Shown here one piece after another: positions 23,429 to 35,283 of a stretch of DNA of 64,000 nt (within the stretch, counting starts at the first letter, position 1; each line of letters opens with the position of its first letter). Under the pieces are notes generated by a model. That model made no database searches. It had not been told where the DNA came from and saw nothing but the letters and a program-made list of their open reading frames with translations. A program made the translations under genes and the position numbers. This stretch comes from Gyromitra esculenta (Eukaryota; Ascomycota; Pezizomycetes; Pezizales; Discinaceae): contig JBCAML010000023.1 of NCBI GenBank assembly GCA_038503075.1, positions 620,001 to 684,000 of the forward strand. Reading direction: 5' to 3'.

Positions 23429-23627
23429 CCTCTGCGCTCTCTGCTCTCTTTATTGCTCTGTTCTCGGGGTATTGGTAATGGAGGATTTTATATGTTTTTT
23501 GCTCACAGTCGCTGTTAAGCATTTCTTGTCGAACCTTATATACTTTTTTCCTTTTCATTTGCCGTTTTCCATTTTCTATAAGCGATGACTTTTGCGGTTT
23601 TGCGCCAGGTAGGCTGCCGTAGCCCTT

Positions 23628-26600
23628 CGTTAAGCTTCTCTCTATATCTTCCATCCCATCTATTTTTGCGATATGGGAGGGTTTTGTTGGTGAGGTGCTG
23701 GCTGAAGGTCGATGTTTAGCTTGTCACGGCATATGCAGGAGAGCTTTATTGCAACTCTTGTGTTCTATTTATCTCGAAACAATCTCTACCATGGCTTTTC
23801 GTCAATTGTACGCATTTATTCCAGTAGGTTCTCTAATATATACAGTAGAAGGCTAAACTTAGTCCTTCCACCAACATTTCGTTGATAAACCTCCCTCGTA
23901 TAGGGAAATTAGATAGAATTGACCGAAGGCGTAGAGTTTTGGCGGTTTCGAATGACTGCTCTTGTTGAGCGATTTTCAAAACTTCGTACATGTCAGTCAC
24001 CCGTTGCTTACTCTTATTCCATCCTATTGTCAGCGTCCCGCAAGGGCTCGCTTTACGGGCTTGTCCTTTTGCTGCTTTTGAGGTTCGAGATTTAAATGCA
24101 AGCTTGCCGGTGCCTGGAAAAGGAGTGCGGGTATTGTTATAGTGGCAGTGGTTCAGAGAGGCGGCAATGCCAATGCCACACTCCATCAATATAGTCTATT
24201 TCTCCATACCCATAAAAGATACAAATATTACTCGCTCTATACTTGTGCTTGAACTTCATTGTCTGCATGGGGAAGTTCGTTTAGTTAGTGTGCTGCTCGC
24301 CTCATTTAACAGCAACCACTATATCACGACGGTGTTCTCAGTTAAGTAACAAGAGAGGGTTTAACCCCGCTCTTGGTTTAGTGGGGTCGTGGTTCGGCAG
24401 GGTAAACCGCTGTATAAGGGGTAGAAACACGTCAAGCGGGGCCCACCCCAGAACATCGCATGTTGACTCTTTAAACTTACAGCTCACTCCTATTGGTATC
24501 AAGCCTAGCATGCACTATGCCTTCTAACTTGGTTTACTGCAAGACAAGCAGTACGTTCAGCGGTGGCGAGTCGACACCCTGAATACAACTGCGGAGATAC
24601 ATTCACAACAGCGAGGATGATTGATGGTGCAGGTCAATTTGGCCAAAAGCAGGCTGTAACGAGAGTTCCTGACACGTTAAACTTCGCCATACAGATAAGA
24701 TTCGCCATCAGCGAAGCTAGTCATGTCTACCAGGCATTAAGTCCCTCGGTGGTAGGAAGTAGGCAATGTTCCCCTCAGACTGCATGTAATCTCGGGTTCA
24801 GCCACATACAGCAAGCTGCGTATATCGGGCTGGACACGAGACTTCCCTCAAACATACCACGTGGCCGCCAACTTAACAGGGCTTATACTCTAACATTATT
24901 TTTCGTCAAGAAGATCGCCGATTTCTCATCATCACAGGTTTTGCTAGCATATTCTTCTCTCTTTTACTCCTCCTATTTGGCATCTGCAAACATTTTCATG
25001 TGATCTCCAGATTTCGGCCGCTTTATTGCATCGGGAGACTCTGAAGAAGACCTACAGTTCTCTCTACCTGGCTGAGATCAGGTTTGGCTTCTCTTGGCCT
25101 CTCTAACATTGTTTTTCTCTCTCCTGTCCGGCATGTTGAGATTGGGTTTGGTTTCATGGGATCTCGACTTATGTGCTATCGTTCCATTTCTATGTTAACT
25201 CTGATTCAGAAGTTTCCTAGCTGGGCAGTCCGTCTGCCCTAACCTCAACACTAGATAGACCTTGATCTATGATTCATCAGGGCAAACCTCTAAGATGGAA
25301 TATTAGGTACTCAGTAGTGCGATAGGCTCCTAGAATTGTCATTGCGCTATAAGCCTTGGAGGTGCCGAACAATATCATTCTGTCCAGTCTAGTATCTCAC
25401 TATTCTGTCCGTAAAGTACTATCACTCTCGACAGCCGCAAGCACTTGTTCGAATTTTCTTACACCGAAAGCATTGGTAACTAAACGTCATGTCCTGTAGA
25501 AATATCGTGCTTCGTGGATCATACTAGCAACGAGGGATCTACTGCACACATATTTATCAGACGCAGTTGTTCTGGCGTTTGCGCTGAGTTCCTCGAAAGG
25601 CTTGCTATAAGTAAAATATCTCGTACGAGAACTCAAAGATCAAAGCCCAGAGTTGGGGGTATTATATCATTCACAAATCCTGGAAACACCTAGTAAAGGT
25701 CGATCAATGAAACTCGAACTCCCTACCAAGTTCAAGAAACACGACGAGATATCTAGGACACGTCTAAAGCCTGCACTACAACCTGGAATCAACCCTTACA
25801 GCCGTGATTGAGGCCTGGCCCCCCCCCCAACTTGTCGATGAAAACTCATTGGGAGCTGGCTGCTTCTCAACACACACTCTTGAGTTTCACGGATATAGAC
25901 AACTTTCTGGATGTCAGACACATATCCTCACCCAAGCAGCTAAGATAATCTCCCGACGGAGAATTTTCATGGTGCTGCCTCCCAGCAATGAAAGATTGCT
26001 CAGCGAGGTTTCGAAGATGGATGTTGCGACATTAAACTAATGCTTGATAGAGAGGAGAGGATTCCCGCTAGGTGATGCGGATTGATTCCTAGAATTGCAT
26101 TTAATGTTAGTAGTTTGCTAGTTGTCCCTCGCCTAGCATCTGTGGCTCATAGTGGTGTTTTATCCTAACCACGTGCGCAGCATTTGTCAAGACCTCCATG
26201 CAGGACTATCAGTCAAACACCTTGGCTCTATTCGCACACAGAACCCCCCGTTGCGATTTATTTAGCTACCCATCGGATCCAACTATGCCTAATAGCGTTG
26301 AATATATCAAAAACCATTACTCGCAAGCTAACATTGAACCTAGATGCATGATCTTAGGGATATGGTACTATTTCTTCACACAGAGATCCTCACAATAGCC
26401 AGTGTTTTCCGCCATACCTCCTGCCTTGGCAGCTTATTCTTGTTCTCGAATAGCATTAGCGGCTCAATGCTTCTGAGATTGGATCAAATATCAACTGGCT
26501 ACGTTGGAGTTATCTACTCATATGCATATTTCACCACAGACCGCAATTAAGAGAGGGCCGAACCAAATTTATATATACTTCTGAATGAGATACTGTTTGC

Positions 26601-29600
26601 AATTGCACGCGTAAAGTCCGTATAGAGCAGAAAAGTGTGGGCTAAAATTCTTGTTCAAGAGCTCTGACCAAAGAGTCGCCAAATTTAATTACAGCTTCAA
26701 CTGACAATAGTAGTCCTTTACAAAAAGCCAGGCTAGCCTGCAAGTTAGTTTTGTAGCTCGACAAAGGTGATTTTCGAGAGCGCAGAAATAAACACTTTCA
26801 AGAAAGAAGATTCGGAAGGTTTATGTATGAATCGATTTCTCCAACTAGAATGGTATCGATATCGCCTTTAGTAACAGACGTCTAGAAGCTTTAGGCGTCA
26901 ATCTCTATAACCCATGTAGCAGCAAGAGAGAGCACAGAGCAACAATGACGTTGCTACTTAACATGGTCCTGAAGGTAAAGATCAAGTTTAATGAACGTCA
27001 TAGCGGGTCGCCTGGCTTTAAGCACCTCTAACTTATTTTGTGCATACTACAAACTCTATAGCAGAGTTTTCACTCTCGAGTGTCAGCAAGCACGGGGATG
27101 CTTTTAAGGCGGCTTTGGCCAACGAAGGATTTACCTTCTGAGCTACCTGATATACTTCAGCTAACATCGGGAAGGTGGTACTGCTATTCAATAGCATCTA
27201 ACTAGAAATACGATGATGTTCCAATGCATCCTCCAGGTCTACTACGGAGACCACTAATAAACCGGAAAAACAGAGCCTTGCCAGGCCAAAAACAGGTGGT
27301 GAGCCATAGATGACAGTAGCATGAAAGGTATAGAGGTTAAATATGCGACTCCTTAACAGCGCAGATATGCCTCGCTGTGAGCTATAAAGTTGATGATGGT
27401 AACTGGAAATGCGCTGCTGATATTTCCGGAGAATTATGCTCAGAGATGGCGCTCAACCCTTAGTATTCGTAGGAGGGGAGACCATATGACCACCTTGATT
27501 AAGAGGACCAGGTTTCCCCTGCGAAATAGGTCATATGTGTATCTGCCTTAGAACCATGGCCGGATATCTGATGAATACGGAAGAGGCATCAGCATGAGTT
27601 ATCTCGATACAGTATCCAGACCCGGATACCGAGCCATTGACCACGGACAAAGCCCCAAAACCGAAGCTATTTAACTATACAGTCCCTAATATAATCGAAT
27701 TCAACGTAACAGAAATGCTCTGCGCACACGTCCATCCGAACGACCAAAACGCTGGCTACTTACCAAACTAAACCTTATCATACTCGTCTTTCTATATAAG
27801 CAAACAATGATAACACTGTTGACTCCGCTGCCAAGAAAACATAACTTCCTCGGACATCTTCATTCCACCAAATCATCCTTTGAGCCTTCAAGGCCCATAA
27901 AATTAATCTTATTATCAACCTACCTTCCCACAGATGTCCGCTCCTAGCACTTACCGGAGACATTAAAAAGAGGCCAAATTCCAATAGCAGAATTACCGGG
28001 TCCGCTAACTCCTTTGTTATGGGAAAAAATTCGATACCGTTAGGACAGTCGCGGATAAGTTCACCAACGGTGTTAAATTCCTAGGGAACGTGAGACGCCG
28101 AACACAAACTCTGGAAGGAGAGATTCTATCAAAGAGCAGGATCCACCTGGAGATTCCTAAACGCTTTAATTATCGATCAAGATAAATGCTTTACAGTGCA
28201 GTTATAGTAGGAAAAATTTCCGTAGAGCAGGCACTCGCAGTATCAATACAATTGCATGTCACCCCGCAGACGAGAGCCAATCTAAAAGGGTCAATCCATC
28301 TTTCGAGATCGCGTAAGCTTCTCTGTCGAGGCAAGGCAATGGTGAATACCACGTAAGCCAATTTAGGTTGGGTGGCTGATATTTTTTGTGGTCTTCAATA
28401 CTAAGAATTCTCGAAGACTCATTGATGAGCTGTTGCTTGCTAGATTAGTGTAGCAGCCCCATTACAGTAGGATGTGTGAACATGTCGAAGGATTAAGTCA
28501 ACAATCGAGGCTAGGTCAATTGAAAGCTGGCAGGGGATGTTTGATTGACCAGAATATTGAGGAGTTCTTTGAACTATCTAAGGTCTATCATTCAATAGGG
28601 GACTTGAAGACCTTTCCTGATCGATTTGATTTCTGCCGTGTGAGGCAATCAAAGGACCGACATAGAGTGGTAAAAATCCAAAATATCAAGATTATCAGTA
28701 GTAGCTCCAGTACGTAGAATGGCGAATTCTTGATTCAGCTCTCGCTGGACTGCATAAGAGCTTGCAATAGCAAGGTTGGCTTTAAGCGTAGCCTAAATTT
28801 GTGTTAAGTCTGTAAGGCCACGAACGTAAGATTTGGCCAAATCTCAACAGAGGTAACAGTTAAGGCATAGGCTTTACTAGGTCGGTGGTAGGAGCGATTC
28901 GTCGCTTGGATAGCTACCGTAGAGTTTCCAGTTGGTGGTGGCTACTCGGAGCCTAAAATTACCTTGAAACGAAGTAACCCCCGAGTATTAGAGACATCGC
29001 GTTTTTGATCAAGCCCTGGTATTTGACCAATCAGAAGCTGATCTGCATCAATCAATTTGCTAGATTTCGGGACTACATTTATTTGCGCGAAGTCTCTCTT
29101 GTAGCGTTTGGTAAGTGAGCAGTAATACGTCACTGCTCTGCTGGTTGGTAACAGCTGCCAGTCTCCCTCGAAAATTTCTCCCTACCTTATATTCAACTCT
29201 ATTCCTTGCAGTATATTCTGATTTACTCTTTGTGTGCGAACCAGCGTGAGAACGCCTATCTAAAGGTTGAAAGAGGTCAAGAAGTAGCAAGCGGAGGAGA
29301 AATGAAGTAGCTTGGTTGAAGTGACCAGAGCTGAAGTGAGGAGGCTTGGGGTACTGAGCCTGGGAGACAGCGAGGCCAACAGGCAGGGAAGAGAGTGTGC
29401 CCTGAAATTTACTTTAGGGTTAAGCAACAAAACTCTAAATGAAAAAATAAGTCATCATTTCTCTTTCTAGATTGGTCATATAGTTTTTTGCACATAATGG
29501 TTTCCTGATAGAGTTGACTAAGATGCTACATGAATTTTACTCCTGTCGCCAGATCTACTATTCCGAGCGATTAAGGTTTGACTTAATATTACGTACAAAA

Positions 29601-29990
29601 ATAGGTCCTAGGCTTTAGTAAAAACCCTTAAAAGGCTAAATTTTGCAGCAACAATGGGTATCGAAAATTGGGATGGTCGAGATACATTGACTAAAGTGCG
29701 TTAATGTTGTTCTCACTCCCAGAATCCTTCTTTTTCCTATATCCCACATCACAGGCATAACAGTTCTGCATTTTGTAAGAATTTAGTCATCTAGCGTTGC
29801 AAACCTGGCTGATGAATAGGCTCTTCGAGGGTCGGATTTAGCTGGGAGGATTCTTCTTGCCATAAAGTGCAAGTTTGCGCGCAAGGGGGGGGTCAAGTTC
29901 CACGCAGCAGCACGAGAGCCGACTAGTGAGCCATTTGGAAAGAAAAGCTCAAGCGCACTCGCGTTCCTTAAATTGTAGGTAGGGTAACCT
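23628..29990. other. Long AT-rich stretch, no supported gene
   Basis: More than 6 kb with only short open frames scattered over both strands (the longest are about 146 codons at 24563-25003 and 118 codons at 23833-24189). None shows a domain, splice pattern or consistent coding composition that I can recognise. The look is of old, decayed repeats. The segment 29394-29510 resembles 20452-20560. No tRNA or rRNA genes were seen. Confidence 0.5.
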
Positions 29991-30004
29991 ACCTTAGTGA
30001 ACTG

Positions 30005-30212
30005 CAGCGGTGGTCTTTTAGTGGGGCGAAAGCAACAATACCGTACTCAGCAACAAAACCAACTTAACCGGTGTTTAATTGTAAAAATAAATAGGGAGGT
30101 AAAACTACAGATGGCATGTTTTTATCTTATGCGTTTTTCTAAACTATGGAAAAATAGCCCATATTGCTAGAATGTGACACTGTCGCTGCCGCCTCACTAG
30201 GCGGCCACCACT
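30005..30212. mobile_element. MITE, CAGTGGTG family, copy at 30 kb
   Basis: The left end CAGCGGTGGTCTTTTAGTGG pairs with the reverse complement of the right end CAGTGGTGGCCGCCTAGTGA, and the match continues through GGCG and MAGCRACARTR. TA follows the right end (30213-30214); the corresponding left dinucleotide is TG. Inner edges at 30021 and 30197 are also flanked by TA. No coding. About 15% of positions differ between arms by eye. It lies 230 bp left of the LINE insertion point. Confidence 0.6.
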
Positions 30213-32613
30213 GTACAGGGCGCTAATGAGTTTAGTGAAGCTCGAGCAGGAGCAATGAGGCTCAAAATTACGGTTGAGGGCATAGGCGTGGTCGCCTAAT
30301 CACATATCGTGGTAGTTGATTACTAAGGTAGCACCAACGATTCGTGCCTTGTGAAGAAAACAATTTGATTGAGTCGCTATCTCAACTCAAAGATCGGAAA
30401 GTCCAATCTGTCCTCTGGCCAGATCCCAAACTTGAACGCAAGTTTTTTTTTTTTTTTTTTTTTTGTTAAATCATTGTTTCATTGTTTTATATATAAAAAG
30501 TACAAGAATATCACATGCAACCGAAGTTATGGCGTGAACAAAACCCTAAATCCCTACAACCCTCCGAAAGTAAAACAAAACTTTTTAAAACTGAAAAGGT
30601 TCTTCCTTAAACAGGTATTCCCAAATGGCAGACACGTGCCAAAAATTACCAAAGCTAGCGTAAAAGAGATTATTCCTCCATTAAATCAAAAAAATTTAAC
30701 AAGGACGAGAGAGATGATATAGAATGAGAAGAAACAGATGATAAAATATCTGATGAACCGGAAGACGAAAGATCTGATAAAACAATTTCTTTAATTGAAG
30801 GAAAGTTTGTTCTTGTTTTAGAAATAAATTCAGCAAGAGCAATTAAGAATGAAATGTTGTTCCAAATTGGAGAGTCTGCATCTAAGGAATTTATAAAGGG
30901 AATAAATAAATTTCGTTCGGATGACAGTGCAAAGCAATGTAGAATAGCATGAGAAAAATTTTGAGAGGTGTCACCGCATAAGGGACATGATGTAGGGCCA
31001 TTATGGGACCAGGATGTATGAGCATTGAGATAGCTTTTATGGGCTCTCATTTGGTGAATGCGACCTGCCATGAATTTTGAAAATTTCATGAATAGGTGTG
31101 GTAGCGTTGAGGTGGGATACGGGTAGTAATCGGGGCTTGGCGCGTATGAGTCCCAATCTTTGATAAGTTGGGAACTGATAGCGGCATTGCTGGCTTCAAT
31201 TATCATTGTTCGATTTGGGTTTGGTTTCTCCAGGATAGGGCCTGCAGCTCCGGGGTAGTAGTTGGCGGGGAGATATTTCCACGCTTTGTTTGCGAACTAG
31301 TCAATGACTAAAGGACGAACCCGGCTTTTGGCGTTAGAGTACCACGGTCTGGGTCTTTTGGCGCCTAGGCCTTTCAGGTGAATTCGTAGAAGAGGTAAAG
31401 GAGTGCCGTCTGCCTGAAAATTTGGAGGGAGGCGAGCTGAGGCGGGGTTGAATAGAACAGGTAAGGTGGCGATGCGAATGGCATGTCGTCTTCTTAAATA
31501 GTGGGCGAAGGCTATCATTGGTGGAAGAGAGGCTTCTCTTGTAAGAGCACCAATATTAGTGGAGGAAAAGCAATTGGTGATCCATCTGAGGATACTATTC
31601 CAAAAGGGGTTTATTTTGCAGAGGATTGATGCGGATGGTGTGAACACGTTCATGCCATACGAGAGGATGGGCCTGATAAGCCCCATTGCTAGTTTGCGGG
31701 CGTTGTGACTAGTCAGCCCGGAGCCAGAGGGAGAAAGGGATTTAATGGCGAAGAAAGCTTTTTGGGCCGAAGAGAGACGTTTGAGAAAATGCGAATTGGT
31801 GTTGAAGTTGTAGGATAACCAAAATCCTAGCCATCGAACACATGTTAGAGGATGAAAGGTGTGGCCGTTTAAATTTATGGCGGCACCTGGAGTTGGAGGA
31901 AGACGGTTATGGATTGTTGTCCAGTGGATTAGCTCGGTTTTGGGAATAGAAAAGCTAACTTTGATATTCTGACCAATTTGATTTATATCGTGGGCGGCTT
32001 TTTCAAGAAGCTTAGCGTTCTTTCGGGATGAGTGCGAAAAGACTGTAATTGCGAAGTCGTCGACGTAGGAGAATGTAAATTTGAAGTCATTTTGCAAGTG
32101 AAGGGGGGCAACATAAATGCAAAAAAGAAGCGGAGAAATGGGGGAGCCTTGAGGTACTCCGACAGAGACTGGTAAAAAGGTGCGAGGTGAGCCCTTGAAA
32201 AGAAGGGCGCATTCACGCGAGTGTAAAAAGGAGATAATCCATGAGGTCATATATTGGGGAATATTATGGTCAAGAAGTCTTTTTTTAAGGATGTGCGGGT
32301 TGACATTGTCAAAACCCCCTTTAATATCAAGGAAGAGGGTTGAGACTTTTTTGTCAGCAGCTTGGAGAAGTTGAATATCGTGTAGTAGTGCGGAGACTGC
32401 GTCGCCAGTGGAAATAAGTGAGAGGGAACCGCATTGGTTTGGGTGGATGAGTCCGTTTGATCGGGAAAGAAAAGCTAGGCGTGTAGCAAAGATTCTTTCC
32501 AGGATCTTTGAGAGTGTTTCGAGTAGTACAATTACTCTAAACGAGGCTGGGGAGTCATATGATTCCTTATTAGGTTTCGGGAGTACGATGCCAAAGGCTT
32601 TCTTGAGTTGGAG

Positions 32614-33037
32614 TTTCATGGATTGACTTAGGGATGAGTCGTGGTTCGGATGGTTGTACAATTTCTTTGTTTTTCGGTTATGTTTTGGGTTATTATAATA
32701 ATGTCTTTGTGTTTCGGTTGTTGCCGGGTTATTGTTGGTGCTATCGAAAAGCGGGGTATTTAAGGAAGGATTTTGGTTGCTTTCGTTTCTCTTCTTCTTC
32801 TTCTTTCCTTAAGCAACGTTCTCGTTACCTTCTGCTGTAGCTATCAAATACCATCTCGGTTCTACCTCAGAACTCTCGCTGTTGCTGTCCACCTCGCTGC
32901 ACCTATCTCGCCTTGAGATAGGCCCTCGTAGAACTTGTAGAAACGCTGCACTCTTCGAACGTGTTGTACCCTTGATTAAGTAGCACTGCTCACCTTCAGG
33001 GATACTGAAGGGCTTAACTCGAGGCTCAACCGTGAGA
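32614..33037 (+). repeat. 5' LTR of gypsy A
   Basis: 424 bp, starting TTTCATGG and ending CCGTGAGA. It contains a TATA-like TATTTAA (32757-32763) and, about 50 bases on, a C/T-rich tract ending in CTTAAGCAACG (from 32808), the probable transcript start. The 3' half has the inverted motif CCTTCAGGGATACTGAAGGG. Confidence 0.9.
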
Positions 33038-33039
33038 TT

Positions 33040-33048
33040 ACGTTGCTT
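33040..33048 (+). promoter_or_regulatory. Putative self-priming primer-binding site (A)
   Basis: Two bases after the LTR comes ACGTTGCTT, an exact complement of AAGCAACGT at 32811-32819 inside the LTR, near the expected RNA 5' end. No TGG-type tRNA 3'-end complement is seen here. Compare Tf1 of fission yeast, which primes from its own RNA 5' end. Confidence 0.55.
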
Positions 33049-33230
33049 CCTCCATCTACACCTTCTACCCCAAAACGCCCTCTCATGGGAATCACCGCTT
33101 GGATTCACCAATCCCTTTTAAACATCTTTCCTTGTTTGACACTGAGAAAGCCCCTCGCTGAAGTCACCCCTGAGTGGCTTGATCAAGAATACCTACAAAA
33201 AAACACCTCACCCCGTCCACCAACCTCATC

Positions 33231-34553
33231 ATGAGCTCATCCGCTCCCGCTGCCCCCTCCATGGAAGGAATTGCTGTTTCTTCCCCACGCTTCCCCACAC
33301 GAGAAGCCTTCGCCCAAGCCATCAGAGAAGATCCCTCGGAACACTACAACTTTCTCCGAGATCTCTACCAGGCGCTAGAGAACCAAATCGATGTCCTCCA
33401 GGAAAGCGAACGGGAAAATGAGGTGAAACTCAACACTGCTCGGATCCAGACCGATAACGCCCTTCGCCATGCTACCGAGCAGGATCAACGGGTCGCCGAG
33501 ACCGCAAACCTGATTGCCCGGTTACGACAAGAAAGAAACGAAGCCCGGATCCTTAGTCAAGCATCTCCTGCTCCACCCAACCTTGCAGCTACCCCACCTC
33601 CGCCAATGAACTCTCACCGTTCAGAACGCATGCCGGACCCGGAAAAGTTTAACGGATCCAGGACCAAACTTCCCGGATTCATCCTCCAACTGCACTCCAA
33701 GTTAACTGTTAACCGAGACCGCTTCGCAGACGAAACTACAATGATCCTCTATACCATCAATCGGCTAGAAGGAGCAGCACTGGAACAGGTCCGCCACACT
33801 GTCCTCCCCTCTGGCCTCACCACCTGGACTAGTGCGGAACAACTTATCGCCGCCCTAGAGACTGCCTTTGGAGATCCAGACCCAACCGGCACTGCCCGAC
33901 GAGAACTCCACCAGCTCCGCCAAGGTAAGCGTGATTTTTCAGCTTACCTAGCCGACTTTCAGAGGATCATGGGACAGTTGAACTTCGATGAGAACTCCAA
34001 GATGGACGCACTGGAACATGGAATGTCGGAGGAACTAACGGAAGCTATGGTATTCGCGCCCATCGCCCCGGCCAACCTTCAGGAAATGACCCTCACTCTC
34101 ACTCGACTCGACAATCGCATTCGAGCCCGTAAGGCAGAGAAAAGAGGAAATGCTTGCGACAGCATGGGCCAATTCAATGCTCCCGCCGCCTTCACCCCCG
34201 CTTCCTCCTTTACCCCAGGAGGACTAGCTCCCATGGACCTATCATTCGGCCGCACCAGCAATACCTCTCGCCCCCCCCAAGATCAAAGATATACAACGGT
34301 CAAAGGAAGAAGGAAGCTGTCAGAGGAAGAAAAGCAGTGGCGACGTTCCACCGGAAAATGTATGTTTTGCGCCGGCCCTGATCACTCCTATGCCAATTGC
34401 CCTTCCGCTCCCAAGAAGCCAACCATGAGAGGAGCTCTCACTGCCCCTCCTGCAACCCGCACGCCCCCAGCCTCCTCCTTACCGCCACCCCCACTCCCAC
34501 CTCAATTTTTCGCCCTGGAAGATGCCAGCGCCTCCAATGAGGCTTTAAACTAG
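33231..34553 (+). CDS. Gag polyprotein of gypsy A
   Basis: 440 aa, uninterrupted. A predicted coiled coil (residues about 45-110) precedes a Pro-rich linker. A retrotransposon Gag domain (around LPGFILQLHSKL to GKRDFSAYLADFQRIMGQL) follows, then a basic stretch, and one CCHC zinc knuckle CMFCAGPDHSYANC near the C-terminus. The protein ends ALN with a stop directly behind the slippery sequence TTTAAAC. A second in-frame Met ten codons in (MEGIAV) matches the start of the Gag of element B and may be the true start. Gag forms the particle and packages RNA. Confidence 0.85.
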   Translation: MSSSAPAAPSMEGIAVSSPRFPTREAFAQAIREDPSEHYNFLRDLYQALENQIDVLQESERENEVKLNTARIQTDNALRHATEQDQRVAETANLIARLRQERNEARILSQASPAPPNLAATPPPPMNSHRSERMPDPEKFNGSRTKLPGFILQLHSKLTVNRDRFADETTMILYTINRLEGAALEQVRHTVLPSGLTTWTSAEQLIAALETAFGDPDPTGTARRELHQLRQGKRDFSAYLADFQRIMGQLNFDENSKMDALEHGMSEELTEAMVFAPIAPANLQEMTLTLTRLDNRIRARKAEKRGNACDSMGQFNAPAAFTPASSFTPGGLAPMDLSFGRTSNTSRPPQDQRYTTVKGRRKLSEEEKQWRRSTGKCMFCAGPDHSYANCPSAPKKPTMRGALTAPPATRTPPASSLPPPPLPPQFFALEDASASNEALN

Positions 34554-34587
34554 TTTTACCGAAGTCGACCAGTGACCCTGCTTCGGT
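34544..34587 (+). promoter_or_regulatory. -1 frameshift signal, gag-pol junction (A)
   Basis: In gag frame the codons read GCT TTA AAC TAG, giving the canonical slippery heptamer T TTA AAC (34544-34550) right before the stop. Downstream, ACCGAAG (34558-34564) pairs with CTTCGGT (34581-34587). The pol frame is -1 and has no ATG near its start. The stem differs in sequence but not in position from those of B and C. Confidence 0.8.
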
Positions 34588-34790
34588 TCCTTTTTCTTTA
34601 CCTTTGTCTGCGTTTTCCATTTCAGGTTTTTCGGTGTCGGATATGTGCGTGGAGGATCAGTTAGATGGGGAACACTTTGTTATTTCTTGTAGCATTTCCC
34701 ATAATAATAAAATCATCAAAACCCACACACTATTGGACACTGGAGCCTCAGGATTCACTTTCATTGACAAAGACTTTGCGAGTCACCACG

Positions 34791-35209
34791 TTTCACGGAT
34801 TAGAGATAGGGTTAGGACTGGGTGCGACGGTTGTTATGGATTTTGGATCTTTTAGTATAATCCTATTGTAGTTCGGTTGCGTTTTAGGCTGCTGTCGGGT
34901 TGTTGATTGTGTAACGGGAAAGCGGGGTATTTAAGCGAAGGATTTCGGACGTTCCTGTTTTCTCTTTCTTTCTTTCCTTAAGCAACGTTCTCGTTTACCT
35001 TCTCTTGTAATTGATAAAACACTATCTCGGTTCTACCTCAGAACCCTCGCTGTCGCTGTCCACTTCGCTGCACTTATCTCGCCTTGAGATAGACCCCTCG
35101 TAGAACTTGTAGAAACACTGCACTCCTCGAACGTGTTAGTACCTCGCTTAAGTAGCACTGCTCACCTTCAGGGATACTGAAGGGCTTAACGAGGGACTGA
35201 ACCGTGAGA
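34791..35209 (+). repeat. 5' LTR of gypsy B
   Basis: 419 bp, TTTCACGG...CCGTGAGA. TATA-like TATTTAAG near 34929 is followed by CTTAAGCAACG at about 34977. Matches the 3' LTR 40244-40662. Confidence 0.92.
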
Positions 35210-35211
35210 TT

Positions 35212-35220
35212 ACGTTGCTT
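35212..35220 (+). promoter_or_regulatory. Putative self-priming primer-binding site (B)
   Basis: ACGTTGCTT two bases after the LTR is an exact complement of AAGCAACGT at 34980-34988 within the LTR, as in element A. Confidence 0.55.
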
Positions 35221-35283
35221 CCAACATCTACACCTTCTACCACCTGATCCACACAAAGCACACCTACCCCCATCGACTCCACC

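Larger units (their letters stand above)
22528..23621. mobile_element. TIR element with internal minisatellite
   Basis: Both ends start TACGGCRGCCTACCTGGCGC and continue through AAAACCGCAAAA and TCATCGCTTAT as inverted repeats of about 50 bp with a few mismatches, followed by related AAAATGAAAA tracts. The 6-bp GCCCTT flanks both ends directly (22522-22527 and 23622-23627), a likely target duplication. The 1094-bp interior has no transposase; it contains an AT-rich GATCTAT/ATATATATC leader, a minisatellite and the dispersed module. Superfamily unknown. Confidence 0.7.

Noticed and set aside
24563..25003. 146-codon plus-strand frame
   Set aside because: No recognisable motif, neighbouring frames are equally open, and composition is not distinct from the decayed surroundings.
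32619..33037. LTR of element A starting at TGGATTG, to fit a TG start
   Set aside because: The 5-bp target duplications in all nine insertions abut TTTCA, so the extra five bases belong to the LTR.
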